From Chlorocebus sabaeus (Eukaryota; Chordata; Mammalia; Primates; Cercopithecidae), in NCBI RefSeq assembly GCF_047675955.1, contig NW_027328092.1, positions 1-64,000 on the forward strand: a DNA stretch of 64,000 nucleotides, written 5' to 3'. Both the position numbers and the translations under genes were made by a program. Below the pieces are notes generated by a model. The model searched no databases. It was not told where the DNA came from and saw nothing but the letters and a program-made list of their open reading frames with translations. Of the stretch, positions 1 to 11,699 are shown in pieces. Position 1 is the stretch's first letter. The number at the start of each line of letters is the position of its first letter.

Positions 1-1488
1 TTTTGACCGGCTCAAAGCAGTTTTGTCCGGATCAAACCGGACTCGACTGGCCAGACCAGCTGAAACCAGATCAAACCAGAGCAGACCAGCCCATAACGGC
101 TTAAACCGGGCCAAAAACCGGTTTTGTCCGGCTCAAACCAGACCAGACCGGCTCAAACCGGTGTTGACCGGCCTGAGCCGGTTTAGAACGGCTCAAACCA
201 GACTAGACCGGCTCAATCTGGACCAGACAGGCTCAAACCGGTTTTGACCACATGACAACAGATCAAACCGGACCAGAACGGCTCACACCGGATCAAACCG
301 GACCAGACAGGACCAGACAGGACCAGAACGGCGGAAACCGGATCAAACCAGACGAGAGCGGCACAGACCGGCTAAAACTGGGCCATACTGGCTCAAACCG
401 GTTTTGAACAGTTCGAACCGGTTTTGACCGGATCAAACCGGTTTTGAACGGCTCAAACCACACCAGACCGGCTGAAACCGGTTTTGACAGGCTAAAACCG
501 GGTTTGACCAGATGAGACCGGATCAAACCGAATCAGACTGGCCCAGACAGGCTAAAATCGGATTAAACCGTACCCGTCCGGCCCAGACTGCCTAAAACTG
601 GGACACAAACCGGTTTTGACCGGTTCAAACCAGACTCTACCGGCCCAGATCAGCTGAAAGCGGATCAAACAGGACCAGACTGGCCCAGACCCGCTGAAAA
701 CGGGCCACAAAGCGGTTAGACCGGATGAAACCCGACCAGACTGGCTCAAAACGGTTTTGACTGACCTGAGCCGGTTTTGGCCGGCTCAAACCAGACCAGA
801 CCGGTTCAAACCGGTTTTGACTGCCTCAATTCGGTTTTGACCGGCTGAAACCGGTTTTGACCAGCTCAAACCACTCCAGAACGGGTTAAACCAGTTTCTA
901 CCCGGCATAAACCGGTTTTGACCTGATTAGACCAGCTCAAACCAGACCAGACCGTTTCAATCCGGTTTTGATCGGCACAAACCGGTTTTGAACAGCTCGA
1001 ACCAGTTTTGATAGGTTCAAACCGGTTTTGACCGGCTCAAACCACACGAGACCGGCTGAATCCGGGTTTGACCGATGAGATCGGACCAAACCGAATCAGA
1101 CCGGCCCAGACTGGCTAAAATCAGATCAAACCGTACTCGACCAGCCCAGACTGCCTAAAACTCGGCCACAAACCGGTTTTGACGTGTTCAAACCAGGCAA
1201 GACCGGCTCAAAACGGTTTTGACCGACCTGCGCCGATTTTCACCGGCTCAAACAAGACCAGACCGGCTCAAACCGCTTTTGACCGGCTCAAACCACACCA
1301 GACCGGCTGAAACCGTTTTTGACCGGCTAAAACCGGGTTTGACCAGATGAGACCGGATCAAACCGAATCAGACCGGCCCAGACAGGCTAAAATCGGATCA
1401 AACCATACCCGACCGGATCAGACTGCCTAAAACTGGGACACACACCGATTTTGACCGGTTCAAACCAGAGCAGACCGGCTAAAACCGG
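1..1488. repeat. Higher-order unit of the CpG-rich satellite, copy 1
   Basis: The arrangement of 20-bp variants here recurs about 1,488 bp downstream. The landmark ggatcaaaccggactcg starts at 29 and again at 1517. The landmark ccagatgagaccggatcaaa lies near 507 and again near 1987. Small indels separate the copies: an extra 10-bp word near 302-321 in this copy, and a few tens of bases missing near 630 relative to copy 2. The true unit start is unknown because the window begins inside the array. Confidence 0.7.
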
Positions 1489-2977
1489 TTTTGACTGGCT
1501 CAAAGCGGTTTTGACCGGATCAAACCGGACTCGACCGGCCCCGACCAGCTGAAACCTGATCAAACCGGAGCAGACCAGCCCAGACCAGCTTAAACCCGGC
1601 CACAAACCGGTTTTGACCGGATCAAACCAGACCAGACCGGTTCAAACCGGTTTTGACCGGCCTGAGCCGGTTTAGAATGGCTCAAACCAGACCAGACCGG
1701 CTCAATCCGGACCAGACAGACTCAAACCAGTTTTTACCGGATGACAACGGATCAAACCGGACCAGACCGGCTCACACCGGATCAAACCGGACCAGACAGG
1801 ACCAGAACGGCTGAAACCGGATCAAAACAGACCAGAGCGGTACAGACCAGCTAAAACTGGGCCATACCGGCTCAAACCGGTTTTGAACGGCTTGAACCGG
1901 TTTTGACCGGCTCAAACCAGTTTTGACCGGCTCAAACCACACCAGACCGGCTGAAACCGGTTTTGACCGGCTAAAACCGGGTTTGACCAGATGAGACCGG
2001 ATCAAACCGAATCAGACCGTCCCAGACAGGCTAAAATCGGATCAAACTGTACCCGACCGGCCCAGACTGCCTAAAACTGGGACACAAACCGGTTTTGACC
2101 GGTTCAAACCAGACCAGACGGGCTCAAACCGGTTTTGACCGTCTCAAAGCGGTTTTGACCGGATCAAACCAGACTCTACCGGCCCAGATCAGCTGAAAGC
2201 AGATCAAACAGGACCAGACCGGCCCAGAACGGCTGAAAGCGGGCCACAAAGCGATTTTGACCGGATGAAACCCGACCAGACTGGCTAAAAACGGTTTTGA
2301 CCGGCTCAAACCAGAGCAGACCGGTTCAAACCGGTTTTGACTGTCTCAAGTCGGTTTTGACCGGCTGAAACCGATTTTGACCGGCTCAAACCACTCCAGA
2401 CCGGGTAAAACCGGTTTTTATCGGCTTAAACCGGTTCTGACCTGATTAGACCAGCTTAAACCAGACCAGACCGGTTCAATGCAGGTTTGATCGGCACAAA
2501 CCGGTTTTGAATGGCTCGAACCGGTTTTGACAGGCTCAAACCGGTTTTGACCGGCTCAAACCACACGAGACTGGATGAAACCGGGTTTGAGCGGATGAGA
2601 TCGGATCAAACCGAATCAGACCAGCCAAGACCGGATAAAATCCGATCAAACCGTACCCGACCGGCCCAGACTGCCTAAAACTCGGCCACAAACTGGTTTT
2701 GACTGGTTGAAACCAGGCCAGACAGGCTCAAACCAGACCAGACCGGCTCAAACCAGTTTTCACTGGCTGAAAGCGGTTTTGACCGGATCAAACCAGACTC
2801 GACCGGCCCAGATCAGCAGAAAGTGGATGAAACAGGACCAGATGTGCCCAGACCAGCTGAAAGCGGGCCACAAAGCGGTTTGGACCGGCTGAAACCAGAC
2901 CAGACGGGCTCAAACCGATTTTGACCGGCCTGAGCCAGTTTAGAACGGCTCAAAACAGACCAGAGCGGCTCAAACCG
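1489..2977. repeat. Higher-order unit of the CpG-rich satellite, copy 2 (ends at the alpha junction)
   Basis: This is the second copy of the roughly 1.49-kb arrangement described for 1-1488, collinear with it over most of its length. It is interrupted by alpha satellite at 2977/2978, where CAAACCG is followed directly by AAAAACTGG of an alpha monomer. A diverged internal half-repeat is visible: the gatgaga(c/t)cgga landmark recurs within each unit near 507 and 1069, and near 1987 and 2593. Confidence 0.65.
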
Positions 2978-3729
2978 AAAAACTGGAAAGAAGCTTTCTG
3001 AGATACTGCTTTGTGTTGTGTTAATTCATCTCACAGGGTTACAGCTTTCCCCTCAAGACGCCTTTCGCTAAGACTATTCTTCTGGAATTTTCAAAGTGAT
3101 ATTTGGAAGCCCTTGGAAGGCTACGGAGAAAAAGGAAATATCTTCAGTTAAAAACTAGAAAGAAGCTTTCTGAGGAACTGCGTTGTGTTCTGTTAATTCA
3201 TCTCACAGAGTTACAGCTTTCCCCTCAGGATGCCGTTCAATAAGACTGTTCTTGTGGAATTTGCAAAGTGATATTTGGAAGCCCATAGAGGTCTATGGTG
3301 AAAAAGGAAATATCTTTCGCTAAAACCAGAAAAGAAGCTTTCTGGACACTGCTATGTGTTCTGTTAATTCATCTCACAGAATAACAGCTTTCCCCCCAAG
3401 AAACCTTTTGATAAGACTGTTCTTGTGGAATTTGCAAAGAGATATTTGGAACCTCATAGAAGGCTATGGTAAAAAGGGAAATATCTTCCGTTAAAAACTG
3501 GAAAGAAGCATTCTGACAAACTGCTTTGTGTTTTGTTAATTCATCTCACAGGGTTACAGCTTTCCCCTAAAGAAGTCTATCGCTAAGACTGTTCTTGTGG
3601 AATTGGCAAAGTGATATTTGGAAGACCATGGAAAGCTATGGTGAAAAATGATATATCTTCCGCTAAGAACTGGAAAGAACCTTTCTGAGAAACTGCTTTG
3701 TGTTGTGTTAATTCATCTCACAGAGTTAC

Positions 3730-5100
3730 AGCTTTCCCCTCAAGAAGCCTTTCGCTAAGACTGTTCTTGTGGAATTTGCAAAGTGATATTTGGAAGCCCT
3801 TAGAGTGCAATGGTGAAAAAGGAAATATCATTAGTTAAAAACAGGAAAGAAGCTTTTTGAGAAACTGCTTTGTGTTCTGTTAATTCATCTCATCGAGTTA
3901 CAGCTTTCCCCTCAAGAAGCCTTTCGCTAAGACTGTTCTTGTGGAATTTGCAAAGTGATATTTGGAAGCCCATAGAGGGCTGTGGTGAAAAAGGAAATAT
4001 CTTCCGTAAAAACGAGAAAGAAGCTTTCCGAGAAACTGCTTTGTGTTTTGTTTATTCATCTCACAGAGTTACATCTTTCCCTCAAGACGCCTTTTGCTAA
4101 GACTGTTCTTGTGGAAGTTGCAATTTGATACTTGGAAGCCCTAGAAGGCTAAGGTGAAAAAGGAAATATATTCTGATAAATACTGGAAAGAAGCTTTCTG
4201 AGAAAATGCGTTGGTTTGGTTAATTCATCTCACAGAGATACAGCTTTCCCCTCAAGAAGCCATTCGATAAGACTGCTTTTGTGGAATTTGCAAAGTGATA
4301 TTTGAAAGCTTATAGAGGACTAATATGAAAATGGAAATATCGTCCGTTAAAAACAGGAAAGAAGCTTTCTGAGAAACTGTTTTGTGTTCTGTTAATTCAT
4401 CTCACAGAGTTACAGCTTTCCCCTCAAGAAGCCTTTCGATAAGACAGCTCTTGTGGAATTTGCAAAGTAATATTTGCAAGGCCATAGAGGACTATGGTGA
4501 AAAAGGAAATATTTTCCGTTAAAAACTGGAAAGAAGCTTTCTGAGAAACTGCTTTGTGTTCTGTTAATTCATCTCACAGAGTTACAGCTTTCCCCTCAAG
4601 AAGCCTTTCGATAAGACTGTTCTTGTGGAATGTGCAAAGTGATATTTGGAAGCCCATAGATAGCTATGGTAAAAAACGAAATACCTTCCGTTAAAAACTG
4701 CAAAGAACCTTTCAGAGAAACTGCTTTGTGTTCTGTTAACTAATCTCACAGAGTTACAGCTTTCCCCTCAAGAAGCCTCTCGCTAAGACTGTTCTTGTGG
4801 AATTTTCAAATTGATATTAGGAAGCAACTAGAGGGCTACGGTGAAAAAGGAAATATCTTCCGTTAAAAACTGGAGAGAAGCTTTCTGAGAGACTGCATTG
4901 AGTTCTGTTAATTCATCTCACAGAGATACAGCTTTCCCCTCAAGAATCCTTTCGCTTAGACTGTTCTTGTGAAATTTGCAATGAGATATTTGGAAGCCCA
5001 TAGAGGGCTATGGTGAAAAAGAAGTATCTTCCGTTAAAAACTGGAAAGAAGCTTTCTGAGAAACTGCTTTGTGTTCTGTTAATTCATCTCACAGAGTTAC
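3730..5100 (+). repeat. Alpha higher-order repeat copy 1 (8 monomers, about 1,371 bp)
   Basis: Distinctive variants here recur downstream in the same order. The cttagagtgcaatgg variant is near 3798 and near 5169. A fccgagaaactgc-type monomer with tttattcatctcac and the cttggaagccctagaaggct variant follow at an offset of 1,371 bp, which is 8 monomers. The cccatagatagctatgg variant at about 4650 recurs at an offset of 1,200 bp. The drop from 1,371 to 1,200 shows that the second copy lost one monomer, the one around 4400-4560 here. Confidence 0.8.
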
Positions 5101-6300
5101 AACTTTCCCCTCCAGAAGCCTTTCGCTAAGACTGTTCTTGTGGAATTTGCAAAGTGATATTTGGAGGCCCTTAGAGTGCAATGGTGAAAAAGGAAATATC
5201 TTTAGTTAAAAACAGGAAAGAAGCTTTTTGAGAAACTGCTTTGTGTTCTGTTAATTCATCTCATCGAGTTACAGCTTTCCCCTCAAGAAGCCTTTCGCTA
5301 AGACTGTTCTTGTGGAATTTGCAAAGTGATATTTGGAAGCCCATAGAGGGCTGTGGTGAAAAAGGAAATATCTTCCATAAAAACGAGAAAGAAGCTTTCC
5401 GAGAAACTGCTTTGTGTTTTGTTTATTCATCTCACAGAGTTACATCTTTCCCTCAAGACGCCTTTTGCTAAGACTGTTCTTGTGGAAGTTGCAATTTGAT
5501 ACTTGGAAGCCCTAGAAGGCTAAGGTGAAAAAGGAAATATATTCTGATAAATACTGGAAAGAAGCTTTCTGAGAAAATGCGTTGGTTTGGTTAATTCATC
5601 TCACAGAGATACAGCTTTCCCCTCAAGAAGCCATTCGATAAGACTGCTTTTGTGGAATTTGCAAAGTGATATTTGAAAGCTTATAGAGGACTAATATGAA
5701 AATGGAAATATCGTCCGTTAAAAACAGGAAAGAAGCTTTCTGAGAAACTGCTTTGTGTTCTGTTAATTCATCTCACAGAGTTACAGCTTTCCCCTCAAGA
5801 AGCCTTTCGATAAGACTGTTCTTGTGGAATGTGCAAAGTGATATTTGGAAGCCCATAGATAGCTATGGTAAAAAACGAAATACCTTCCGTTAAAAACTGC
5901 AAAGAACCTTTCAGAGAAACTGCTTTGTGTTCTGTTAACTAATCTCACAGAGTTACAGCTTTCCCCTCAAGAAGCCTCTCGCTAAGACTGTTCTTGTGTA
6001 ATTTTCAAATTGATATTAGGAAGCAACTAGAGGGCTATGGTGAAAAAGGAAATATCTTCCGTTAAAAACTGGAGAGAAGCTTTCTGAGAGACTGCATTGA
6101 GTTCTGTTAATTCATCTCACAGAGATACAGCTTTCCCCTCAAGAATCCTTTCGCTTAGACTGTTCTTGTGAAATTTGCAATGAGATATTTGGAAGCCCCT
6201 AGAGGGCTATGGTGAAAAAGAAGTATCTTCCGTTAAAAACTGGAAACAAGCTTTCTGAGAAACTTCTTTGTGTTCTGTTAATTCATCTCACAGAGTTACA
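5101..6300 (+). repeat. Alpha higher-order repeat copy 2 (7-monomer deletion variant)
   Basis: This matches 3730-5100 almost base for base, but one monomer of about 171 bp is missing near 5740. That loss is what unequal exchange between neighbouring monomers produces. Shared rare variants include ttgatattaggaagcaact at 6010 (4811 in copy 1) and the ctggagagaagctttctgag monomer. The high identity indicates a duplication much younger than the divergence among ordinary monomers nearby. Confidence 0.78.
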
Positions 6301-8089
6301 ACTTTCCCCTCCAGAAGCCTTTCGTTAAGACTGTTCGTGTGGAATTTGCAAATTGATATTTGGAATCCCCTGAGGGTTATGGAGAAAAAGGAAATATCTT
6401 CCGTTAAAAACTGGATAGAAGCTTTCTGAGAAACTGCGTTGTGTTCTGTTAATTCATCTCACAGAGTTACAGCTTTCCCCTCAAGAACCCTGTCCATAAG
6501 ACCATTTTTGTGGAATTTGCAAAATGATATTTGAAAGCCCATAGAGGGAAATGGTGAAAAAGGAAATATCTTCCGTTAAAAGCTGGAAAGAAACTTTCTG
6601 AGAAAGTGCTTTCGGTTTTGTAAATTCATCTCACAGAGTTACAGCTTTCTCCTCAAGAAAACTTTCGCTAAGACTGTTCTTGTGTAATTTGCAAAGAGAT
6701 ATTTGGAAGCCCATAGTGTGCTATGGTGAAAAAGGAAATATCTTCCTTTAAAAACTGGAAAAAAGCTTTCTGAGAAACTGCTTTGGGTTCTGTTAATTCA
6801 TCTCACAGAGTTACAGCTTTCCCCTAAAGAAGTCTTTCACTGAGACTGTTCTTGTGGAATTTGCAAAGTGATATTCGCAAGCCCATAGAAGGGTATGGTG
6901 AAAAATGAAATATCTTCCATTAAAAACTGGAAAGAAGCTTTCTGAGAAACTTCTTTGTTTTCTTTTAATTCGTCTCACAGAGATACAGCATTCACCTCAA
7001 GAAGCTTTTCGCTAAGACTGTTCTTATGGAATTTGCAAAGTGATATTTGAAAGCCATTAAAGGGATATGGTGAAAAAGGAAATATCTTCCGTTAAAAACT
7101 GGAAAGAAGCTTTCTGAGAAATTGCTTTGTTTTCTGTTAATTCATCTCACAGAGTTACAGCATTCGCCTCAAGAAGCCTTTCGCTAAGACTCTTCTTTTG
7201 GAATTTGCAAAGTGACATTTGGAAGCCCATAAAGGGCTATGGTGAAAAAGGAAATATCTTCAGTTAAAAACTGGAGAGAAGCTTTCTGAGAAACTGCGTT
7301 GGGTTCTCTTAATTCATCTCACAGAGTTACGGTATTCCCCTCAAGAATCCTTTCGATAAGACTGTTCTTGTGGAATTGGCAATGTGATATTTGGAAGGCC
7401 ATAGTGTGCTACGGTGAAAAAGGAAATATCTTCCGTTAAAAACTGTAAAAAAGCTTCCTGAGAAACTGCCTTGTGTTCTGTTAATTCATCTCACAGAGTT
7501 ACAGTTTTCCCCTCACGTAGACTTTCGCTAAGACTGTTCTTGTGGAATTTGCAAAGTGATATTTGGAATTCCATAGAGGGCTATGGTGAAAAAGGAAATA
7601 TTTTCTATTAAAAACTGGAAAGTAGCCTTCTGAGAAACTGCTTCATGTTCGGTTAATTCATCTCACAGAGTTTGATCTTTCCCCTCAAGGAGCCTTTCGA
7701 TATGACTGTTCTTGTGGAATTGGCAAAGGGATATTTGGAAGCCCATAGAGGGCTATGGTGAAAAAGTAAATATCTTCCGTTAAAAACGGGAAGGAAGCCT
7801 TCTGAGAATCTGCTTTGTGTTCTGTTAATTCATCTCACAGAGTTATATCTTTACCTTCAAGAAGCCTTTCACTAAGGCTGTTCTTGTGTAATTTGCAATT
7901 TGATATTTGGAAGCCCCTAGAAGGCTATAGTGAAAAAGGAAATATCTTCCGTTAAAAACTGGAAAGAAGCTTTCTGAGAAACTGCGTTGTCTTCTGTTAA
8001 TTCATCTCAAAGAGTTACAGCTTTCCCCTCAAGAAGCCTTTCGCTAAGACTGTACTTGTGGAATTGGCAAAGTGATATTTGGAAGCCCA

Positions 8090-9420
8090 TAGAGGGCTAA
8101 GGTGAAAAAGGAAATATGTTCCGTTAAAAACTAGAAAGAAGCTTTCTGAGAAACTGCTTTGTGTTCTGTTAATTCATCTCACAGAGTTATATCTTTACCT
8201 TCAAGAAGCCTTTCGCTAAGGCTGTTCTTGTAGAATTGGCAAAGTGATATTTGGAAGCCCATAGAGGGCTATGGTGAAAAAGGAATTATCTTCCGTTAAA
8301 AACTGGAAAGAAGCTTTAGGAGAAACTGCTTTGTGTTCTGTTAATTCATCTCACAGAGTTACATCTTTCCCCTCAAGAAGCCATTCGTTAAGGCTGTTCT
8401 TCTGGAATCGGCAATGTGATATTTGGAAGCCCATGAAGGGCTATGGTGAAAAATTAAATATCTTCCGTTACAAACTAGAAAGAAACTTTCTGAGAAACTG
8501 CTTTGTGTTCTGTTAATTCATCTCACAGAGTTACATCTTTCCCCTCAAGAAGCCTTTCGCTAAGACTGTTCTTGTGGAATTTGCAAAGTGACATTTGGAA
8601 GGGCTAGAGGGATATGGAGAAAAAGGAAATATGTTCCGTAAAAAACTGGAAAGACACTTTCTGAAAAACTGCTTTGTGTTCTGTTAATTCATCTCACAGA
8701 CTTACATCTTTCCCTTCAGGAAGCCTTTCGCTAAGACTGGTCTTGTGGAATTTGCAAAGTGATATTTGGAAGCCCATAGAGGGCTTTGGTGAAAAAGGAA
8801 ATATCTTCCATTAAAAACTGGAAAGAAGCTTTCTGAGAAACTGCTTTGTGTTCTGTTAATTCATCTCACAGAGTTACATCTTTCCCTTCAAGAAGCCTTT
8901 CGCTAAAGCTGTTCTTGTGGAATTTGCAAAGTGATATTTGGAAGCCCACAGAGGGCTATGGTGAAAAAGGAAATATGTTCCGTTAAAAACTGGAAAGAAG
9001 CTTTCTGAGAAACTGCTTAGTCTTCTGTTAATTCATCTCACAGAGTTACATCTTTCCTTTCAAGAAGCCTTGTGCTAAGGCTGTTCTTGTTTAAATGGCA
9101 AAGTGATATTTGGAAGCCCACAGAGGGCTATGGTGAAAAAGGAAATATGTTCCGTTAAAAACTGGAAAGAAGCTTTCTGAGAAACTGCTTAGTCTTCTGT
9201 TAATTCATCTCACAGAGTTACATCTTTACCTTCAAGAAGCCTTTCGCTAAGGCCGCTCTTGTGTAATTGGCAATGTGATATTTGGAAGCACATAGAGGGT
9301 TATGGTGAAAAAGGAAATATCTTCCGTTAAAAACTGGAAAGAAACTTTCTGAGAAACTGCTTTGTGTACTGTTAATTCATCTCTCAGAGTTACATCTTTC
9401 CCTTCAAGAAGCCTTTCCCG
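8090..9420 (+). repeat. Duplicated alpha block, copy 1 of a pair 3.6 kb apart
   Basis: Rare variants here recur in order at 11700-12830. They include gttatatctttaccttcaag, a ccattcgttaaggctgttct monomer with an aatgtgatat stretch, ctaagactggtcttgtgg, and ctaaggccgctcttgtgtaa. Offsets are about 3,606 bp at the left and about 3,435 bp at the right, so one copy differs by one monomer. Within this block, two neighbouring monomers starting near 8945 and 9117 are nearly identical and account for the extra one. Confidence 0.7.
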
Positions 9421-11699
9421 AAGGCTGTTCTTGTGGAATTGGCAAAGTGATATTTGGAAGCCCGTAGAGGACTATGGTGAAAAAGGAAATATCTTCCGTT
9501 AAAAACTGGAAAGAATCTTTCTGCAAAACTGCTTTGTGTTCTGTTAATTCATCTCATAGAGTTACTTTTTCCCTTCAAGAAGCCTTTCGCTAAGGCTGTT
9601 CTTGTGGAATTGGCAAAGTGATATTTTTAAGCCCATAGAGGGCTATGGTGAAAAAGGAAATATCTTCCATTAAAAACTGGAAAGAAGCTTTCTGAGAAAC
9701 TGCTTTGTGTTCTGTTAATTCAACTCACACGTTTATTTCATTCTCTTCAAGAAGCCTTTGGCTAAGGTTGTTCTTGTGGAATTGGCAAAGTGATATTTTG
9801 AAGCCCATAGACGGCTACGGTGAAAAAGGAAATATCTTCCGTTAAAAACAGGAAAGAAGCTTTTTGAGACACTGCTTTGTGTTCTGTTTAATCATCTCAC
9901 AGAGTTACATCTTTCCCTTCAAGAAACCTTCGGGTAAGGCTGTTCTTGTGATATTGGCAAAGTGATATTTGGAAGCCCATAGAGTGCTATGGTGAAAAAG
10001 GAAATATCTTCCGTTAAAAACTGGAAAGAAGCTCTCTGAGAAACTGCTTTGTGTTCTGTTATTTCATCTCACGGAGGTTCACCTTTCCCCTCAAGAAGCC
10101 TTTCGCTAAGACTAGTCTTGTGGAATTTGCAAAGTGATATTTGGAAGCCCATAGAGGGCTATGGTGAAAAAGGAATTATGTTCCCTTAAAAACTGTAAAG
10201 AAGCTTTCTGAGAAACTCCTTTGTGTTCTGTTAATTCATCTCACAGAGTTACATCTTTCCCTTCAAGAAGCTTTTCGCTAAGGCTGTTCTTGTAGAATTG
10301 GCAAAATTCTACTTGGAAGCCCATAGAAGGCAATGGTGAAGAAGGAAATATCTTCCGTTAAAAACTGAAAAGAAGCTTTCTGAGAAACTGCTTTGTTTTC
10401 TGTTAATTCATCTCACAGTGTTACATCTTTCCCTTCAATATGCCTTTAGCTAATGCTGTTCTTGTGGAATTGGCAAAGTGATATTTGGAAGCACGTAGAG
10501 GGCTATGGTGAAAAAGGAAATATCTCCGTTAAAAACTGGATAGAAGCTTTCTGAAAAACTGCTTTGTGTTCTGTTAATTAATCTCACAGAGTTACAGCTT
10601 TCCCCTCAAAAAGCTTTGCGCTAAGACTGTTCTTATGGAATTTGCAAAGTGAAATTTGGAAGACCATAGAAGGATATGGTGAAAAATGAAACATTTTTAG
10701 TTAAAAACTGTAAAGAAAGTTTCTGAGAAACTGCTTTGTGTTCTGTTAATTCATCTCACAGAGTTACAGCTTTTCCCTAAAGAAACCTTTCGCTAAGATT
10801 GTTCTTAAGAAATTTGCAAAGTGATATTTGGAAGCCCGAGGACGGCTATGGTGAAAATGAAGTATCTTCCGTTAAAAACTGGAAAGAAGCTTTCTGAGAA
10901 ACTGCTTTGTGTTCTGTTAATTCATCTCACAGAGTTACAGCTTTTCCTTCAAGAAGCCTTTCTCTAAGACTGTTCTTGTGGAATTTCAAAGTGATATTTG
11001 GAATGCCTTAGAGGTCTATGGTGAAAAATGAAATATCTTAAGCTAAAAACTGCCAAGAAGCCTTCTGAGAAACTGCTTTGTGTTCTGTTAATTCATCTCA
11101 CAGTGTTACACCATTCCCCTCAAGAAGCGTTTCGCACAGACTGTTCTTGTGGAATTTCAAAAGTGATATTTATAAGCCCATAGAGGTCTATGGTCAAAAA
11201 GGAAATATCTTCCGTTAAAAACTGGAAAGAAGCTTTCTGAGAAACTGCTTTCTGTCGTGATAGTTCATCTCACAGAGTTACAGCTTACCCCTCAAGAAGC
11301 CGGTCATTAAGACTGTTCTTGTGAAATTTGCATAATGATACTTGGAAGCCCATAGAGGGGTATGGTGTAAAAGGAAATATCATCAGTTAAAAACTGGAAA
11401 GAAGCTTTATGAGAAACAGCTTTGTGTTCTCTTAATTCATCTGACAGAGTTACAGATTTCCCCTCAAGAAGCAGTTCGCTAAGACTGTTCGTGTGGAATT
11501 TGCAAAGTGATATTTGGAAGCCCATAGAGAGCTATGGTGAAAAAGGAAATATCCAAACTTAAATACTAAAAAGAAGCTTTTTGGGAAACTGCTTTGTGTT
11601 CTGTTAATTCATGTCACAGAGTTACAGCTTTCCCCTCAAGAAACTTTCTGCTATGACGGCTCTTGTGGAATTTGCAAAGTGATATTTGGAAGCCCGTAG

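Larger units (their letters stand above)
1..2977. repeat. CpG-rich 10/20-bp satellite, pericentromeric type
   Basis: The whole stretch is made of variants of 10-bp words such as accggctcaa, accggttttg and accagaccag, usually paired into 20-bp units. Most units carry a CCGG (HpaII/MspI) site, often decayed to CTGG or CCAG as expected from deamination of methylated CpG. The recurring word AAACCGGTTT is a perfect 10-bp palindrome. Base composition is clearly more GC-rich than the adjoining alpha satellite. Long open frames on both strands are a by-product of low-complexity sequence poor in stop codons and are not genes. I do not recognise a named satellite family. It is not alpha satellite, and it does not look like the simple CATTC-type satellites. 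Confidence 0.85.
2978..8089 (+). repeat. Alpha-satellite array, monomers of about 171 bp, diverged
   Basis: These are tandem monomers in one orientation. Each contains aagctttctgagaaactgc (HindIII site), ttcatctcacagagttacag, gatatttggaagcccatag and ggtgaaaaaggaaatatctt. The segment agggctatggtgaaaaagg occupies the place where primate monomers carry either a pJ-alpha-like (A) box or a CENP-B (B) box. Here it is A-type, and I saw no B box. Most monomers end in cttccgttaaaaactgg. Monomers differ from each other at many positions, so this is monomeric or weakly ordered alpha, apart from the higher-order repeat at 3730-6300. Short open frames reading through one or two monomers are not genes. Confidence 0.93.

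Noticed and set aside
23..2892. Several 60-77-codon open frames on both strands of the GC-rich satellite
   Set aside because: They are translations of a tandem low-complexity repeat, differ between repeat copies by indels, and show no domain. They are not genes.
1..2977. CRISPR-like array of short repeats
   Set aside because: The repeats are contiguous variants with no unique spacers, and the surrounding sequence is primate.
7775..7790. CENP-B-box-like ttccgttaaaaacggg (a similar one near 61610)
   Set aside because: It has an extra base relative to the required TTCG spacing and lies in the wrong part of the monomer. It is a single-base variant of the common ttccgttaaaaactgg.
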